Source: an uncultured Acidobacteriota bacterium
Lineage (GTDB): Bacteria; Acidobacteriota; Vicinamibacteria; Marinacidobacterales; SMYC01
Assembly (NCBI GenBank): GCA_947259165.1
Contig: CAMYKY010000006.1
Location: 1 to 53,182, forward strand
Reading direction: 5' to 3'
Length of the DNA stretch: 53,182 bases
The notes beneath the pieces were generated by a model, which saw only the letters and a program-made list of their open reading frames with translations, did not search any database and was not told the DNA's origin. Below are positions 8,539-16,832 of this stretch, one piece after another. The number at the start of each line of letters is the position of its first letter. The first letter of the stretch is position 1. Both the position numbers and the translations under genes were made by a program.

Positions 8539-10011
8539 TCAGGCGCCTTCGCCCTTTTCGGGCGACTCTGGACTTCGCCTTTGAAACACCGAGACGGCTT
8601 CCATGAGGCCCGCAAGCTCGAGCAGGTTGGGAGCCGTCGGGGCAAGCTCCCGCACGACATTCATTGCCGAAACGAGAGCACTTTCTTGGCTGTCGACGTC
8701 TCTCGTGTAGCTGCCGGCAAACCATATGCCCGCGCGACCCTGGTATGCAGCGAGCCGCCGTTGCGCTCTAACGAAGCCCGGCGTCAACAACGGGTGCAGA
8801 AATTGTCTGCGGAAAACTTCTTGCTCGGGAGCTTTCGAGCGAGCGGTCGCCCAGCTCTTGAACAGCGGCAACGGAGTCTGGCCATGCTGGACCGGGCGGA
8901 GGGCGCCGTACCACACCGACGCTTCGCTGTAGGCGTTTTCGACGGAAATATTGTAAGCCGACCAGTACCAAGGGTCTTCCGGCATGTAGACGGGATCCCG
9001 GTGAACGGAAATCTCAGACGGAAAATACTCGAAGCTGCGCAGCACCCTAGCCGTGCGGCTGAGCCTGGGGATTTCCGCCAAAAGGGAGCTCGTGATGTAC
9101 GGAGGAGTCGCAAAAATCACCACGTCCACGTTGTCTTCCACGCCGGAAGCATTTCTTATCCGAAACCCACCCCTCCTCGAGCGTCGCACTCGAGTCACAT
9201 TCGAACCCAAATGAACTGTCAGATTTTGGCTCAGTTGAGCCAGGAACTGAACGTTTCCCCCCAACCCCAAGAGACTGTTGCTATATTTGAACGGGGCCAG
9301 CAAGCTCTCGGGAAGCGCCTTTCCAACAAACGCCAAGGCGCCGCGGGCGGAGAGTTGTCGAGCTTGTTCGATGGAACATCCCACCATGGCGCTCATGAGA
9401 GGTAACAGGAGCCGTTCGCGGTCCTCTTCACGAATGGGAAGCGTCTTGAGCCATGAACCGACAAGAACATCCCAGTCTCCGTGTTCCGCGAATTCCTTGG
9501 CTCCTAACGCAAACCATAGGAACGCCCAAAGACCCTGGTAGTTCCAAGGAGCGAAAACGGGCCAAAACCGTCCCGTTGCAGGAGACAGGAAACGCGGGTA
9601 GATGCGGCCCTTCTCCATAACGGCAATGGACATTTCCGCTTCGAGACTCGCATCGTGTTCGGGAAAATTTGGGTCGAAGAGCCCAATCAACTCGAGAAGC
9701 TTCACGTAGGTGGGGTGGGGCCCGCGAGCAAAAAACTGCGCCCCAACGTCAACTAGGACCTCTTGGTTCCCCGCGACGACGGGGATGGTATGAGCATGTC
9801 CCCCGACGGTTTGACGGCTCTCGAAAAGCACCGCCTCGGCTACCCCGTCGAGCAGCCAGGCACACGATACGCCGGCGAGCCCCCCGCCAATGATTCCAAC
9901 GCGAGGCGGTCGATCAGCGGGCAACGGCAATGCCTCTCGCGGAAGCGAAGCATAGACAAGGGCGGCACTGCCGGTTTTGAGGAATGTTCTACGGCTGGAC
10001 GCGACGATCAT
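8539..10011 (-). CDS. Tat-exported FAD-dependent amine oxidase
   Basis: A 490-residue flavin amine oxidase/protoporphyrinogen oxidase-like protein. It opens with a twin-arginine signal (SSRRTFLKTG) followed by a hydrophobic stretch, so it is probably exported folded. The FAD-binding Rossmann motif is VGIIGGGLAGVSCAWLL (about 38-54), then ESRQTVGGHAHT. The C-terminal FAD contact region is IWFAGSYTRDVDSQESALVSAMNV. The oxidised substrate is unknown. The ATG at 10011 is chosen because AGGGAG sits 7 nt upstream and the twin-arginine signal follows at once; a TTG ten codons earlier has no such support. It is a single gene with more than 300 bp free on each side. Confidence 0.88.
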   Translation of the reverse strand: MIVASSRRTFLKTGSAALVYASLPREALPLPADRPPRVGIIGGGLAGVSCAWLLDGVAEAVLFESRQTVGGHAHTIPVVAGNQEVLVDVGAQFFARGPHPTYVKLLELIGLFDPNFPEHDASLEAEMSIAVMEKGRIYPRFLSPATGRFWPVFAPWNYQGLWAFLWFALGAKEFAEHGDWDVLVGSWLKTLPIREEDRERLLLPLMSAMVGCSIEQARQLSARGALAFVGKALPESLLAPFKYSNSLLGLGGNVQFLAQLSQNLTVHLGSNVTRVRRSRRGGFRIRNASGVEDNVDVVIFATPPYITSSLLAEIPRLSRTARVLRSFEYFPSEISVHRDPVYMPEDPWYWSAYNISVENAYSEASVWYGALRPVQHGQTPLPLFKSWATARSKAPEQEVFRRQFLHPLLTPGFVRAQRRLAAYQGRAGIWFAGSYTRDVDSQESALVSAMNVVRELAPTAPNLLELAGLMEAVSVFQRRSPESPEKGEGA

Positions 10012-10409
10012 CGGGTGGCTCCCTTTTTGAACTGCCGGCAATATACTCCTTTCCGGAGGCTCCTCGATCCTTCATCCGACCTTCCACACTCGTCTGGAAG
10101 GGCTCACGGCAAAGAGCCCCTCCACCGCCGGAAAAGCCTGCCGTACACCGAGCGGCACGCTCGGCGCGCGACACCCGTCTGCCTACACACCGCGAAAACC
10201 GCCTTCGGCAGTCTGCAAGGCAACTCCCTCACCAGCTCGGCTGCCTCACTGCGCGAAGGATACCAAGCCGGGGAAGGAATTTACGCGGGCTTATCGGTAC
10301 CGGTTCCCAAAAAACCGGCTTCGGCAGCGCACTCCGCGGAGATGGCCGACCACGCACTCGGATCGACCGAGGCCTTCAGGTACAGGCACCGCTGCGCGTA
10401 GTATCGCTA
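10012..10409. other. Intergenic stretch upstream of the amine oxidase
   Basis: About 400 bp without a convincing gene. On the minus strand, directly downstream of the small frame at 10410-10613, a second frame reads RYYAQRCLYLKASVDPSAW and continues about 20 residues to a stop, so the small gene may once have extended here through a frameshift. No tRNA, terminator or repeat was recognised. Confidence 0.4.
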
Positions 10410-10613
10410 CTATCCGAGCCCGTCGAAAACCTGCTCGTGCATCTCCATGAGGTCTGCGTGAGTAGCACCGCTTCGAGCTTCACGCGTCGAACCCATGACT
10501 GTGCTGCGAAGCGAATAGTCCTTTTCCAGAGAAAAGGGCGTTCTCACCCAGTTCGGGTGCCAAAAGCCCAAATTCAAGCGGCCAGTCCCGCTGAGATCCT
10601 CGTCTAATTCCAT
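10410..10613 (-). CDS. Small unrecognised protein, possibly truncated
   Basis: A 67-residue frame that I do not recognise. It starts MELDEDLSGTGRLNLGFWHP and is rich in charged and aromatic residues, with no signal peptide or membrane segment. The ATG is preceded by AAAGGT at about 5 nt, a plausible ribosome binding site. It is divergent from the OprB-type porin, and the Fur-like site at 10685-10703 lies between them. A protein-like continuation in another frame just downstream suggests a frameshifted longer gene. It could also be a chance frame. Confidence 0.3.
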   Translation of the reverse strand: MELDEDLSGTGRLNLGFWHPNWVRTPFSLEKDYSLRSTVMGSTREARSGATHADLMEMHEQVFDGLG

Positions 10614-10684
10614 ACTTTACCTTTTGAATTCAACGCGTTAGATGGGCGACCGGTGAAATGGCACATTGTTTGCAATATGACAAT

Positions 10685-10703
10685 GGAAATGCCTTTCATT
10701 ATC
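10685..10703 (+). promoter_or_regulatory. Fur-box-like operator upstream of the porin
   Basis: The 19 bp GGAAATGCCTTTCATTATC match the classical Fur consensus at 13 of 19 positions, including the whole right half TCATTATC and the AATG core of the left half. A further CATTATT follows directly, extending the hexamer array. The site is 26 bp before the porin start and in a local AT-rich patch. Iron-dependent repression of the porin is inferred. Confidence 0.5.
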
Positions 10704-10729
10704 ATTATTGACCGCAGGCGGAGGTCACC

Positions 10730-11935
10730 GTGTTCAGAATCCTAGCCTTCGTTGCCGTCTTCGCGTGCCTTGCGACCGCAGAGATAGCCGGGAGTGACCC
10801 GGAAGAAGAGTCAACGTCGAGCCCCGCCCCAGTCGAGGCGAACGGCTTCCGTTTCGATGCAAGCTATGTCGTGGACTGGTCTCAAATAGCAACCGGGAGA
10901 CACCGTAGAAGTGAAGCCGTTCTTGGGCTTCTCGATTTGAGACTCGAGCTAGATCTAGAAGCTCTCTTCGGCCTCAAGGGCGGAACCTTTGCCTCCGACT
11001 ATTACATGAAGAGAGGGCGCAGTGTCTCCGAAGACGTAGGCGATATCCAAGGTATCTCGAACATGGACGGCATCGATTTCCGGCAGCTTCATGAACTCTG
11101 GTATCAGCAATGGCTGTTCGACGATTTTCTGCGAATCAAGGTCGGCAAAGTCGATGCCAACTCGGAGTTTGCCTTCGTCAACTCGGCCGAGGAACTCATC
11201 AACTCCTCTGCAGGCGTTAGTCCAACCGTCCTCCACATGCCGACCTATGCGAATTCCGCTACGAGCATCAACGTGTTCTCTTACCCGACCTCTTGGATGT
11301 ACGCGGGCGTCGGCTACTACGACGTCCCCGCGACCATCTGTGCTCCCCAAGATCCCATGCACAGCATGGCCGAGATGAAGCGCCGGAACGGCAAGTATTG
11401 GATTGGAGAAATCGGTTTTGCCTGGCGGAACGAAAAGCTCGGAAGCGGCCATCTCGCAGTAGGTCCGTGGTACCACTTCGGGTATCTGGATGCGTCAGAA
11501 GTCGCCACCATGAGTAGCAGCGTAGGTTTTTATGCGGTCTTCGAGCAGCAGCTCTGGGAACAGCGGGCAGCAAGTCGGGGTGGCGAGCGAGACCTCAAGC
11601 TGTTCCTACAACTTGGCTCGGCTGACGACAGCGTGAGCGAGTTCGCCAACCACGCCAGCTTCGGTTTGATCTCGACCGGACTCCTTCCAGGACGTGACGA
11701 AGACGTGGCCGGATTCATGATGAGCTTCGTCGATCTCAGCGACGAGCATCGACTACATTTTGAGCGTAACGAGACGACCCTCGAGGCGTTCTACCATCTT
11801 CAAATCACTCAATTCCTCGGCATCACTTCAGATATTCAGTATGTCATTCATCCATCGGGCTCTCCAGCCCTTGCTAATGCTCTCGTGGCGACAGCCCGCA
11901 TCGAGGTCGGTTTCGGCCTGGGAGATCAAGACTGA
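10730..11935 (+). CDS. OprB-type carbohydrate-selective porin
   Basis: A 401-residue outer-membrane protein. It begins with a signal peptide (MFRILAFVAVFACLATAEIA), then a short Glu/Ser/Pro linker. The body shows the amphipathic strand pattern of a beta-barrel and OprB-family features: YVVDWSQIATG, LDLRLELDLEALFGLKGG, then WYQQWLFDDFLRIKVGKVDAN, followed by FAFVNSAEELINSS. The final strand ends in RIEVGFGLGDQD, without the usual terminal aromatic. The family forms sugar-permeable channels. The GTG start is preceded by GGAGG. It stands alone behind a Fur-like site, so the cargo may be an iron-related solute or a carbohydrate taken up when iron is scarce. Confidence 0.82.
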   Translation: MFRILAFVAVFACLATAEIAGSDPEEESTSSPAPVEANGFRFDASYVVDWSQIATGRHRRSEAVLGLLDLRLELDLEALFGLKGGTFASDYYMKRGRSVSEDVGDIQGISNMDGIDFRQLHELWYQQWLFDDFLRIKVGKVDANSEFAFVNSAEELINSSAGVSPTVLHMPTYANSATSINVFSYPTSWMYAGVGYYDVPATICAPQDPMHSMAEMKRRNGKYWIGEIGFAWRNEKLGSGHLAVGPWYHFGYLDASEVATMSSSVGFYAVFEQQLWEQRAASRGGERDLKLFLQLGSADDSVSEFANHASFGLISTGLLPGRDEDVAGFMMSFVDLSDEHRLHFERNETTLEAFYHLQITQFLGITSDIQYVIHPSGSPALANALVATARIEVGFGLGDQD

Positions 11936-12273
11936 GAGAGCTGCGGAAGACTCCGCCCAGACGGAGTGCTGCAACGACGATACCGAGAGCCCGTACTGTC
12001 TTGCCTCCTCTAGGACAAAGGGTGTCGCGGCGCTTCGAGGCACGATCCTCAACGGACTTCGTGCTCGTCACGATTCTTGCCACCGCGGATGCAAGGCGTT
12101 CGATCGTAGACACGATGGCCGCGATCGCCGATGCGGAGTGGGCGCTTTTCTCCGCGGGTTTACAGGGGGCACAGTACAACCTACGGATTGAGGGACGCGC
12201 TCAGGTCAAGACCAACAAGCACGAACCGAGACTACAGTGATGACCCATGTCCCCGGTATGGACCCGGAAGGAT
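11936..12273. other. 338-bp intergenic stretch between porin and tRNA-Asn
   Basis: Short frames exist on both strands, for example a plus-strand frame containing STDFVLVTILATADARR, but they overlap each other, lack ribosome binding sites and match nothing recognised. The only local structure noted is the hairpin just after the porin stop. I see no firm gene here. Confidence 0.5.
11950..11967 (+). terminator. Hairpin after the porin gene
   Basis: ACTCCG (11950-11955) pairs perfectly with CGGAGT (11962-11967) around a 6-nt loop, starting 14 bp after the porin stop codon. There is no T-run after it, so an intrinsic terminator is only weakly supported; it may instead protect the 3' end of the mRNA. 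Confidence 0.3.
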
Positions 12274-12348
12274 TGGCTCCCCGGGTTGGATTCGAACCAA
12301 CAGCCTACGGATTAACAGTCCGTCGCTCCACCGTTGAGCTACCGGGGA
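12274..12348 (-). tRNA. tRNA-Asn (anticodon GTT)
   Basis: Read on the minus strand, the acceptor TCCCCGG pairs with CCGGGGA over 7 bp. The D arm is GCTC/GAGC, the anticodon stem ACGGA/TCCGT holds the loop CTGTTAA with anticodon GTT, and the T arm is GTTGG/CCAAC with TTCGAAT. The discriminator is G and a CCA end is encoded (TGG at 12274-12276 on the plus strand). All arms are complete. Confidence 0.97.
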
Positions 12349-12361
12349 CCAAGAGCCAGAG

Positions 12362-12367
12362 ATTATA
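12362..12367 (-). promoter_or_regulatory. -10 box of tRNA-Asn
   Basis: A perfect TATAAT on the minus strand lies 13 bp before the mature 5' end of tRNA-Asn, the right distance for its promoter. No good -35 hexamer is seen at the usual spacing. Confidence 0.5.
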
Positions 12368-12389
12368 GCACGCAGTTGAGTGGGCGGCG

Positions 12390-12983
12390 CTAGGTGGACT
12401 TGGTTAAATCCTGGAGAACGAGCTTCGCAACGGCCTTCAGGGTGTCGAAGACGCCGATGCCTTCCTCGGATGCGGCGATCGCCTCGAGAGTGGGCTCGTT
12501 GCTCATACCCAGCTTGGCCTTCATCTCCTCGACGGGAACCGCGCTCGGAAGGTCGCGTTTGTTGAGCTGCAATACGTAGGGTATTGCGCGGATGTCGTAG
12601 CCTTGGGTCTTCAGATTCAGCTCGAGATTCCGGAGACTCTCCACGTTCGCGTCCATCCGCTCGCGCTGCGAGTCGGCCACGAAGATGACGCCGTCGACAC
12701 CCTTGAGAATCAGCTTTCGAGACGCGTCGTAGAACACCTGGCCGGGCACGGTATAGAGGTGAAATCGCGTCTTAAAGCCGCGCACGTTGCCGAGCTCGAG
12801 CGGGAGGAAGTCGAAAAACAAAGTACGGTCGGTCTCGGTCGCGAGCGAGATGAGCTTCCCCTTGGCGTTGGGGTTCGTCTTCTCGTAGATGAACTGCAGG
12901 TTCGTCGTCTTCCCGCACAGGCCAGGACCATAGTAGACGATCTTGCAGTTAATCTCGCGCGAAGCGTAATTGATGAAGGTCAT
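12390..12983 (-). CDS. mglA: MglA-type Ras-like small GTPase
   Basis: A 197-residue bacterial small GTPase of the MglA family, which sets cell polarity and drives gliding or pilus switching where studied. Walker A is GPGLCGKT (19-26), the switch II region carries [12 protein letters not shown] (about 78-89), and NKRD (141-144) is the guanine-specificity motif. PGQ replaces the DxxG of Ras, as usual in MglA. The length of about 195 is typical. It starts 9 bp after the roadblock gene, which encodes the likely GTPase-activating partner. The direct link to recR-ybaB-dnaX is the context I associate with Acidobacteriota. Its role in this organism is inferred. Confidence 0.92.
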   Translation of the reverse strand: MTFINYASREINCKIVYYGPGLCGKTTNLQFIYEKTNPNAKGKLISLATETDRTLFFDFLPLELGNVRGFKTRFHLYTVPGQVFYDASRKLILKGVDGVIFVADSQRERMDANVESLRNLELNLKTQGYDIRAIPYVLQLNKRDLPSAVPVEEMKAKLGMSNEPTLEAIAASEEGIGVFDTLKAVAKLVLQDLTKST

Positions 12984-12992
12984 CGGCCGGCC

Positions 12993-13493
12993 TTACTCGC
13001 TGAACAAGCTGTCGATGTCTTCGTCGGTGATCTCGGCGAAGGGAGACTCGAAGTTGGCTCCAGACGAAGCTTTTTCTGCTTCGACCTTGTGCATGATGCT
13101 GTCGAAAACACCATTGAGCTCGACCGCGGCCTTTTTTACCCGTAGCCGCACCAAACCGAGCGAGGAACGCTCGTCGAAAATCACCACCAGGATGACGCGC
13201 AGTCCCACGATAGAGATGTGGATATTGTCTCTTTCACCCTCGTGAAAAAGGACCGAGAATTCCTTCTCACCAATGAGCTTTGCGAGAGCATCCGTTGCGG
13301 CGACGTTGCCCGCAGTGAGTGACGCGAGAGACGTCGTATCGAGGTTGTCGATGTTGCCGTGCGCGGCGATTTGCTGCCCGTTCTTGTCGACCAGGAAAAC
13401 CAGTTTCGCGTTGGCGTCGGTGCGGAGCTTACTCAGAATCGTTTTGATCTGATTGAACTCCTCGTCGTACATCACCACATCAGTGGACGCCAT
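12993..13493 (-). CDS. mglB: MglB-like roadblock/LC7 domain protein
   Basis: A 166-residue roadblock/LC7 protein, the likely GTPase-activating partner of the MglA protein encoded next. The domain spans about residues 8-115: a helix with FNQIKTILSKLRTDANAKLVFLVDKNGQ, which opens the fold, a central AHGNIDNLDTTSLASLTAGN and a strand IHISIVGLRVILVVIFD. The C-terminal 40 residues are acidic and end in DEDIDSLFSE, likely a flexible tail. The gene is separated by 153 bp from recR upstream, in which a promoter could lie. Confidence 0.88.
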   Translation of the reverse strand: MASTDVVMYDEEFNQIKTILSKLRTDANAKLVFLVDKNGQQIAAHGNIDNLDTTSLASLTAGNVAATDALAKLIGEKEFSVLFHEGERDNIHISIVGLRVILVVIFDERSSLGLVRLRVKKAAVELNGVFDSIMHKVEAEKASSGANFESPFAEITDEDIDSLFSE

Positions 13494-13646
13494 GACTCTG
13501 CTTTCCTCCGTCCGAGACTTGCACGCTCAAGGGAATGAAGACTGCGGGTTGTTTTACCTATTAGGTATATCTAAAAGAACGCCTCTTGGCAAGCGGCGAC
13601 CTGTAAATCATCCACTCACAAGAGTTGCACGCATGTGTCCGGTGAT

Positions 13647-14246
13647 CTAGTACTCGCGGCGGCCCTCGAGGGCCTTTCCCATCGTGACCTCGTCGGCATA
13701 GTCGAGCTCGCTACCCACGGGGATCCCCATCGCAATGCGTGTCACTTTGATCCCTAGCGGTTTGATGAGCTTTGACAAGTAGATCGCCGTTGCTTCGCCT
13801 TCGATGTTGGGATTTGTCGCTAGAATGACTTCTTCGACCTCGCCCTCACGGAGACGTGAGAGGAGGCCGGCGACTTTGAGCTGCTCGGGTCCGATGCCAG
13901 TCAGCGGCGACAAGCTGCCCATTAAGACATGATACCTGCCTTTGAACTCGTGAGTCCGTTCGATCGCCACGACGTTGGGCGGCTCTTCGACGACACAAAT
14001 AATCCGAGAGCTCCTCTGAGGGCTCGAGCAGTAGAGGCACGGGTCATCGTCGGTGACATTGTTGCAGACAGAGCAGGTAACGATCTTTTCTTTGACGTCG
14101 GCGATGGCACGCGCGAGGTGATGAGCGTTGTCTTTACCAGCCCGGAGAATGTGAAACGCGATGCGCTGAGCCGATTTGGCGCCGATGCCGGGAAGCTCCT
14201 TGAGCTCGGCGATCAGACGCGAAACCGGCTCCGGATAATCTTTCAC
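13647..14246 (-). CDS. recR: Recombination mediator RecR
   Basis: A 199-residue RecR. The N-terminal helix-hairpin-helix is [17 protein letters not shown] (about 18-34). Four cysteines C58, C61, C70 and C73 (CSVC...CLYC) form the zinc finger, and a Toprim domain follows with [16 protein letters not shown] and the [14 protein letters not shown] loop. RecR acts with RecF and RecO to load RecA at single-strand gaps. Length and domain order are standard. It follows ybaB by about 58 bp in the widespread dnaX-ybaB-recR order. Confidence 0.97.
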   Translation of the reverse strand: MKDYPEPVSRLIAELKELPGIGAKSAQRIAFHILRAGKDNAHHLARAIADVKEKIVTCSVCNNVTDDDPCLYCSSPQRSSRIICVVEEPPNVVAIERTHEFKGRYHVLMGSLSPLTGIGPEQLKVAGLLSRLREGEVEEVILATNPNIEGEATAIYLSKLIKPLGIKVTRIAMGIPVGSELDYADEVTMGKALEGRREY

Positions 14247-14304
14247 GCGCTGGAGTCCGCTGCAACGGCCGATTCGAGGGAGCTCAACATTGGATCAACA
14301 TGGG

Positions 14305-14610
14305 TCAAAACAGGCCCGGCAAATTCCCCGCCATCGAGCCGAGTTGTTGCTGCGCTTCCTCGTCAACTTTGCGTGACGCTTCATTCACGGCCGCAGTGAC
14401 GAGATCCTGGAGCATCTCGACGTCGTCTTTGTCGACGACCTCAGGGTCGATGCTCACGCCAAGCACGGTCTTGTTGCCGTTCATTTGCACTTTGACCATG
14501 CCCCCGCCCGCCGCTGCTTCGACGTTGAGGTCCTCGAGCTGTTTTTTGAATTTCTCTTGAAGCGCTTGCGCTTGCTTCATGATTTGATTGAGCTTCATTG
14601 GCTGCTCCAA
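14305..14610 (-). CDS. ybaB: YbaB/EbfC family nucleoid-associated protein
   Basis: A 101-residue YbaB/EbfC protein, a dimeric DNA-binding protein of the nucleoid. It shows the family pattern: N-terminal amphipathic helix (LNQIMKQAQALQEKFKKQLE), a central strand block with AAAGGGMVKVQMNGNKTVLGVSIDP, and a C-terminal helix LQDLVTAAVNEASRKVDEEA. The last residues, LGSMAGNLPGLF, match the family's glycine-rich tail. It lies 18 bp after dnaX and is probably transcribed with it. An ATG four codons into the frame is an alternative start and gives a more usual N-terminus. Confidence 0.95.
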   Translation of the reverse strand: MEQPMKLNQIMKQAQALQEKFKKQLEDLNVEAAAGGGMVKVQMNGNKTVLGVSIDPEVVDKDDVEMLQDLVTAAVNEASRKVDEEAQQQLGSMAGNLPGLF

Positions 14611-14628
14611 ACTTCTCAGATAAATAGC

Positions 14629-16395
14629 CTACCGATCCGGCTTTTGGACGCTTTCGATCTCACCTTGAAACGTGTCGATGAACTGACGCACAAGCGGGTC
14701 GCTATTGGCCCGATCCCGCAGCGTCGCGGATGTATCGTCTTGGACTTGCGGCTCCGACGGAGCGACGGCGGCCTCGCTCGTCTCACGGATGACATCGATG
14801 TTGACACGGATTGTACGTCCGACGAGGCCTGAGGCCTGCTCCTCGAGAAGCTCCTTTAGGGCCTTTTGCTGAAGCTGCTCCGCTAACACTCTCTGAGTGT
14901 CGAGGTAGGTGAGCGTCAACCGGTCGCCATCGAGCGTGGCCGCCTCGTTGTGGGAAACGAGCGCGTGCAACATCGGCTTCGACGCTTTGAGGTGCTGGAC
15001 GAGGCGGACGCCAAAGGCAAGCTCGGAGGCGTCGGCCTCTCCAACCGGCGGCACGTCCGAGGTCCAATCGTCCGGCGACGTCTCTGCGCTGCCAGTCGAT
15101 GACGGTTGTGGCGGTTGAACGGGTTGTGGCGGCTGCGCCGCTCGCGTGCCCTGAGCTTGTTGATCTCGCGGGGTATCGCTCGCACGCGGCGCTGCGGATT
15201 TCATCGCAGGTTTCGAGATCGGCTTCGGTGCGGAGCCAGACGGAGGCGGCGGAGCCCCACCGGATACGAACGCCTCGAAGCGCGCGAGCAACTCTTCGAA
15301 CGAGGCAAGCCGATGAAGCTGCGAGAGCTTCAGCAGCGCCATCTCGAGATGAAATCTCGGTTCCGGAGAAGTGCGCAGGGCGGACTCGGCTTGCGTCAAC
15401 ACCTCGAGCGCCCGCAAGAGATCTTCTTCAGAGAATTCGTGAGCGATCGCCTCGAGCTCGGACGTTTCGTCGGGAAGCTCCATGAGCTCCGACGCGCCGG
15501 GCGCGACTTTCGCGACGAGAATATCGCGCAAATACTGCATCAATGCCGTCGTGAAGTAGCGGAAGTCACGGCCCCCGCGTGACAATCCGTCGACGAGGGT
15601 CAAAATCGCTGCGGTGTCCTGGTCGATGAGCGCGCGCGTGGTCTGGCGCAACACGTCCCGCTCGATGAGGCCGAGCAGCTCGGTGACGTCTTGTTCTTCG
15701 ATGGTCGTACCGGTAGCGGCAATGACTTGGTCGAGCGCCGAGATGCCGTCTCGTAGACTCCCCGAGGCCGCCCGGGACAACGAGTTGAGCGCGGTCGCGG
15801 AGATCTCGATGTTTTCCGCCTTCGCGATCATCTGGAGTTGAGCCGAAATCTCCGTAGGAGCCACGGTACGGAACTCGAACTCCTGGCACCTCGAGAGGAT
15901 CGTATCAGGGATCTTGTGGTGTTCGGTCGTCGCAAAAATGAACTTCACCGCCGGTGGTGGCTCTTCGAGTGTTTTGAGAAGCGCGTTGAACGCGGGCGTC
16001 GTCAACATGTGGACTTCATCAATGATGTAGATCTTGAATCGATCCCGCGATGGTGCATAGCGGGACCCCTCCACAATTTCGCGGACCTGCTCGACGCCGT
16101 TGTTGCTGGCCCCATCGATCTCGAGCACATCGAGCGAGCTACCCTTCGCAATCTCTTGGCACCCGGGGCACTCGCCGCAGGGCCGCACCGTGGGACCTCG
16201 GTCGCAGTTGAGTGCTTTGGCGAGAATACGCGCCGTCGTGGTCTTGCCGACGCCGCGGACTCCTGAAAACAGGAACGCATGGGCAATCCGGTCTTGCTGG
16301 ATCGCGCTCGTGAGCGTCCGGGTCACTACCTCTTGGCCGATGAGGTCTTCGAAGACCTTAGGCCGGTATTTGAGGGCAAGAACTTCGTAAGCCAT
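14629..16395 (-). CDS. dnaX: DNA polymerase III subunit gamma/tau
   Basis: A 588-residue clamp-loader ATPase subunit. It starts MAYEVLALKYRPKVFEDLIG, and Walker A is GVRGVGKT (45-52). The zinc module has C64, C73, C76 and C79 (CGECPGC). Walker B is IDEVHML, and the arginine-finger SRC motif follows in ILSRCQEF. Domain III ends near residue 370, then a Pro/Ala/Gln-rich linker (about 375-440) leads to a tau-like C-terminal domain with FGVRLVQHLKASKPMLHAL. I saw no slippery A-run with downstream hairpin that would make a separate gamma form. It heads the dnaX-ybaB-recR block. Confidence 0.97.
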   Translation of the reverse strand: MAYEVLALKYRPKVFEDLIGQEVVTRTLTSAIQQDRIAHAFLFSGVRGVGKTTTARILAKALNCDRGPTVRPCGECPGCQEIAKGSSLDVLEIDGASNNGVEQVREIVEGSRYAPSRDRFKIYIIDEVHMLTTPAFNALLKTLEEPPPAVKFIFATTEHHKIPDTILSRCQEFEFRTVAPTEISAQLQMIAKAENIEISATALNSLSRAASGSLRDGISALDQVIAATGTTIEEQDVTELLGLIERDVLRQTTRALIDQDTAAILTLVDGLSRGGRDFRYFTTALMQYLRDILVAKVAPGASELMELPDETSELEAIAHEFSEEDLLRALEVLTQAESALRTSPEPRFHLEMALLKLSQLHRLASFEELLARFEAFVSGGAPPPPSGSAPKPISKPAMKSAAPRASDTPRDQQAQGTRAAQPPQPVQPPQPSSTGSAETSPDDWTSDVPPVGEADASELAFGVRLVQHLKASKPMLHALVSHNEAATLDGDRLTLTYLDTQRVLAEQLQQKALKELLEEQASGLVGRTIRVNIDVIRETSEAAVAPSEPQVQDDTSATLRDRANSDPLVRQFIDTFQGEIESVQKPDR

Positions 16396-16542
16396 TTACA
16401 AGAACACAAAGCAACGACGCAAAGACGCGAAGGCCCAAAGCTGAATTCGTGTTGCAGGTCTTATCATCATTTTTTCTTTGCGCCTTGGCGACTTGGCGCC
16501 TTCGCGTTAGAAGAACAGTCCCCACACATTTTGGAGCCCCGC

Positions 16543-16639
16543 GGCTCAGGCATTCTGCGGCACAACCAAGGACCCACTTACCGCTGCTCCCTTCCGGGTC
16601 TGACGGAGTTCACGGGCTCGATTCGCACAGGCCTGAGCC
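16543..16639 (-). ncRNA. ffs: Signal recognition particle RNA (small bacterial 4.5S type)
   Basis: On the minus strand the transcript starts and ends with the complementary arms GGCTCAGGC and GCCTGAGCC. The strongly conserved SRP apical region lies between them: GACCCGGAAGGGAGCAGCGG contains the GGAA tetraloop and the asymmetric loop bound by Ffh. The downstream AAGTGGGTCCTTGG is also typical. Length is about 97 nt. It lies between dnaX and tRNA-Ser. Confidence 0.95.
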
Positions 16640-16687
16640 ACAGGACATAATTAATGTTGACGCGCCTCGATTCTACTACTCCTGATG

Positions 16688-16777
16688 TGGCGGAGGGGGT
16701 GGGATTCGAACCCACGGTACCGTTGCCGGTACACTAGCTTTCCGGGCTAGCCAGATAAGCCGCTCTTGCACCCCTCC
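16688..16777 (-). tRNA. tRNA-Ser (anticodon GGA)
   Basis: On the minus strand GGAGGGG pairs with CCCCTCC. The anticodon stem CTAGC/GCTAG holds the loop CCGGAAA, giving anticodon GGA. A long variable arm (TGTACCG...CGGTACC) is typical of serine tRNAs, and the T arm is GTGGG/CCCAC with TTCGAAT. The discriminator is G and CCA is encoded. Length is 90 nt with CCA. Confidence 0.97.
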
Positions 16778-16801
16778 TAATTAAGACTCTTGTCCTTATC
16801 C

Positions 16802-16825
16802 CCCTCTCCCGTTTACGGGAGAGGG
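16802..16825. repeat. REP-like hairpin CCCTCTCCC/GGGAGAGGG
   Basis: A perfect 9-bp inverted repeat with the 6-nt loop GTTTAC lies between the RND pump gene and tRNA-Ser. A related hairpin, CTCTCCC-AGA-GGGAGAG, occurs at 43242-43258. The shared arm sequence suggests a dispersed intergenic element. It could also end transcripts of the efflux operon, but no T-run follows. Confidence 0.6.
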
Positions 16826-16832
16826 TGGCTCA

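Noticed and set aside
12001-12240. A 79-codon plus-strand frame with some protein-like sequence, and an overlapping minus-strand frame
   Set aside because: Neither has a ribosome binding site, neither resembles a known family, and they overlap each other; no choice could be supported.
14629-16395. Programmed frameshift in dnaX giving a short gamma form
   Set aside because: No A-rich slippery run followed by a strong hairpin was found in the region where E. coli shifts.
16402-16515. Imperfect inverted similarity (CGCAAAGACGCGAAGG against CCTTCGCG and CTTTGCG) between dnaX and the SRP RNA
   Set aside because: The pairing is broken and low in complexity; similar text is common between genes, so no discrete element was called.
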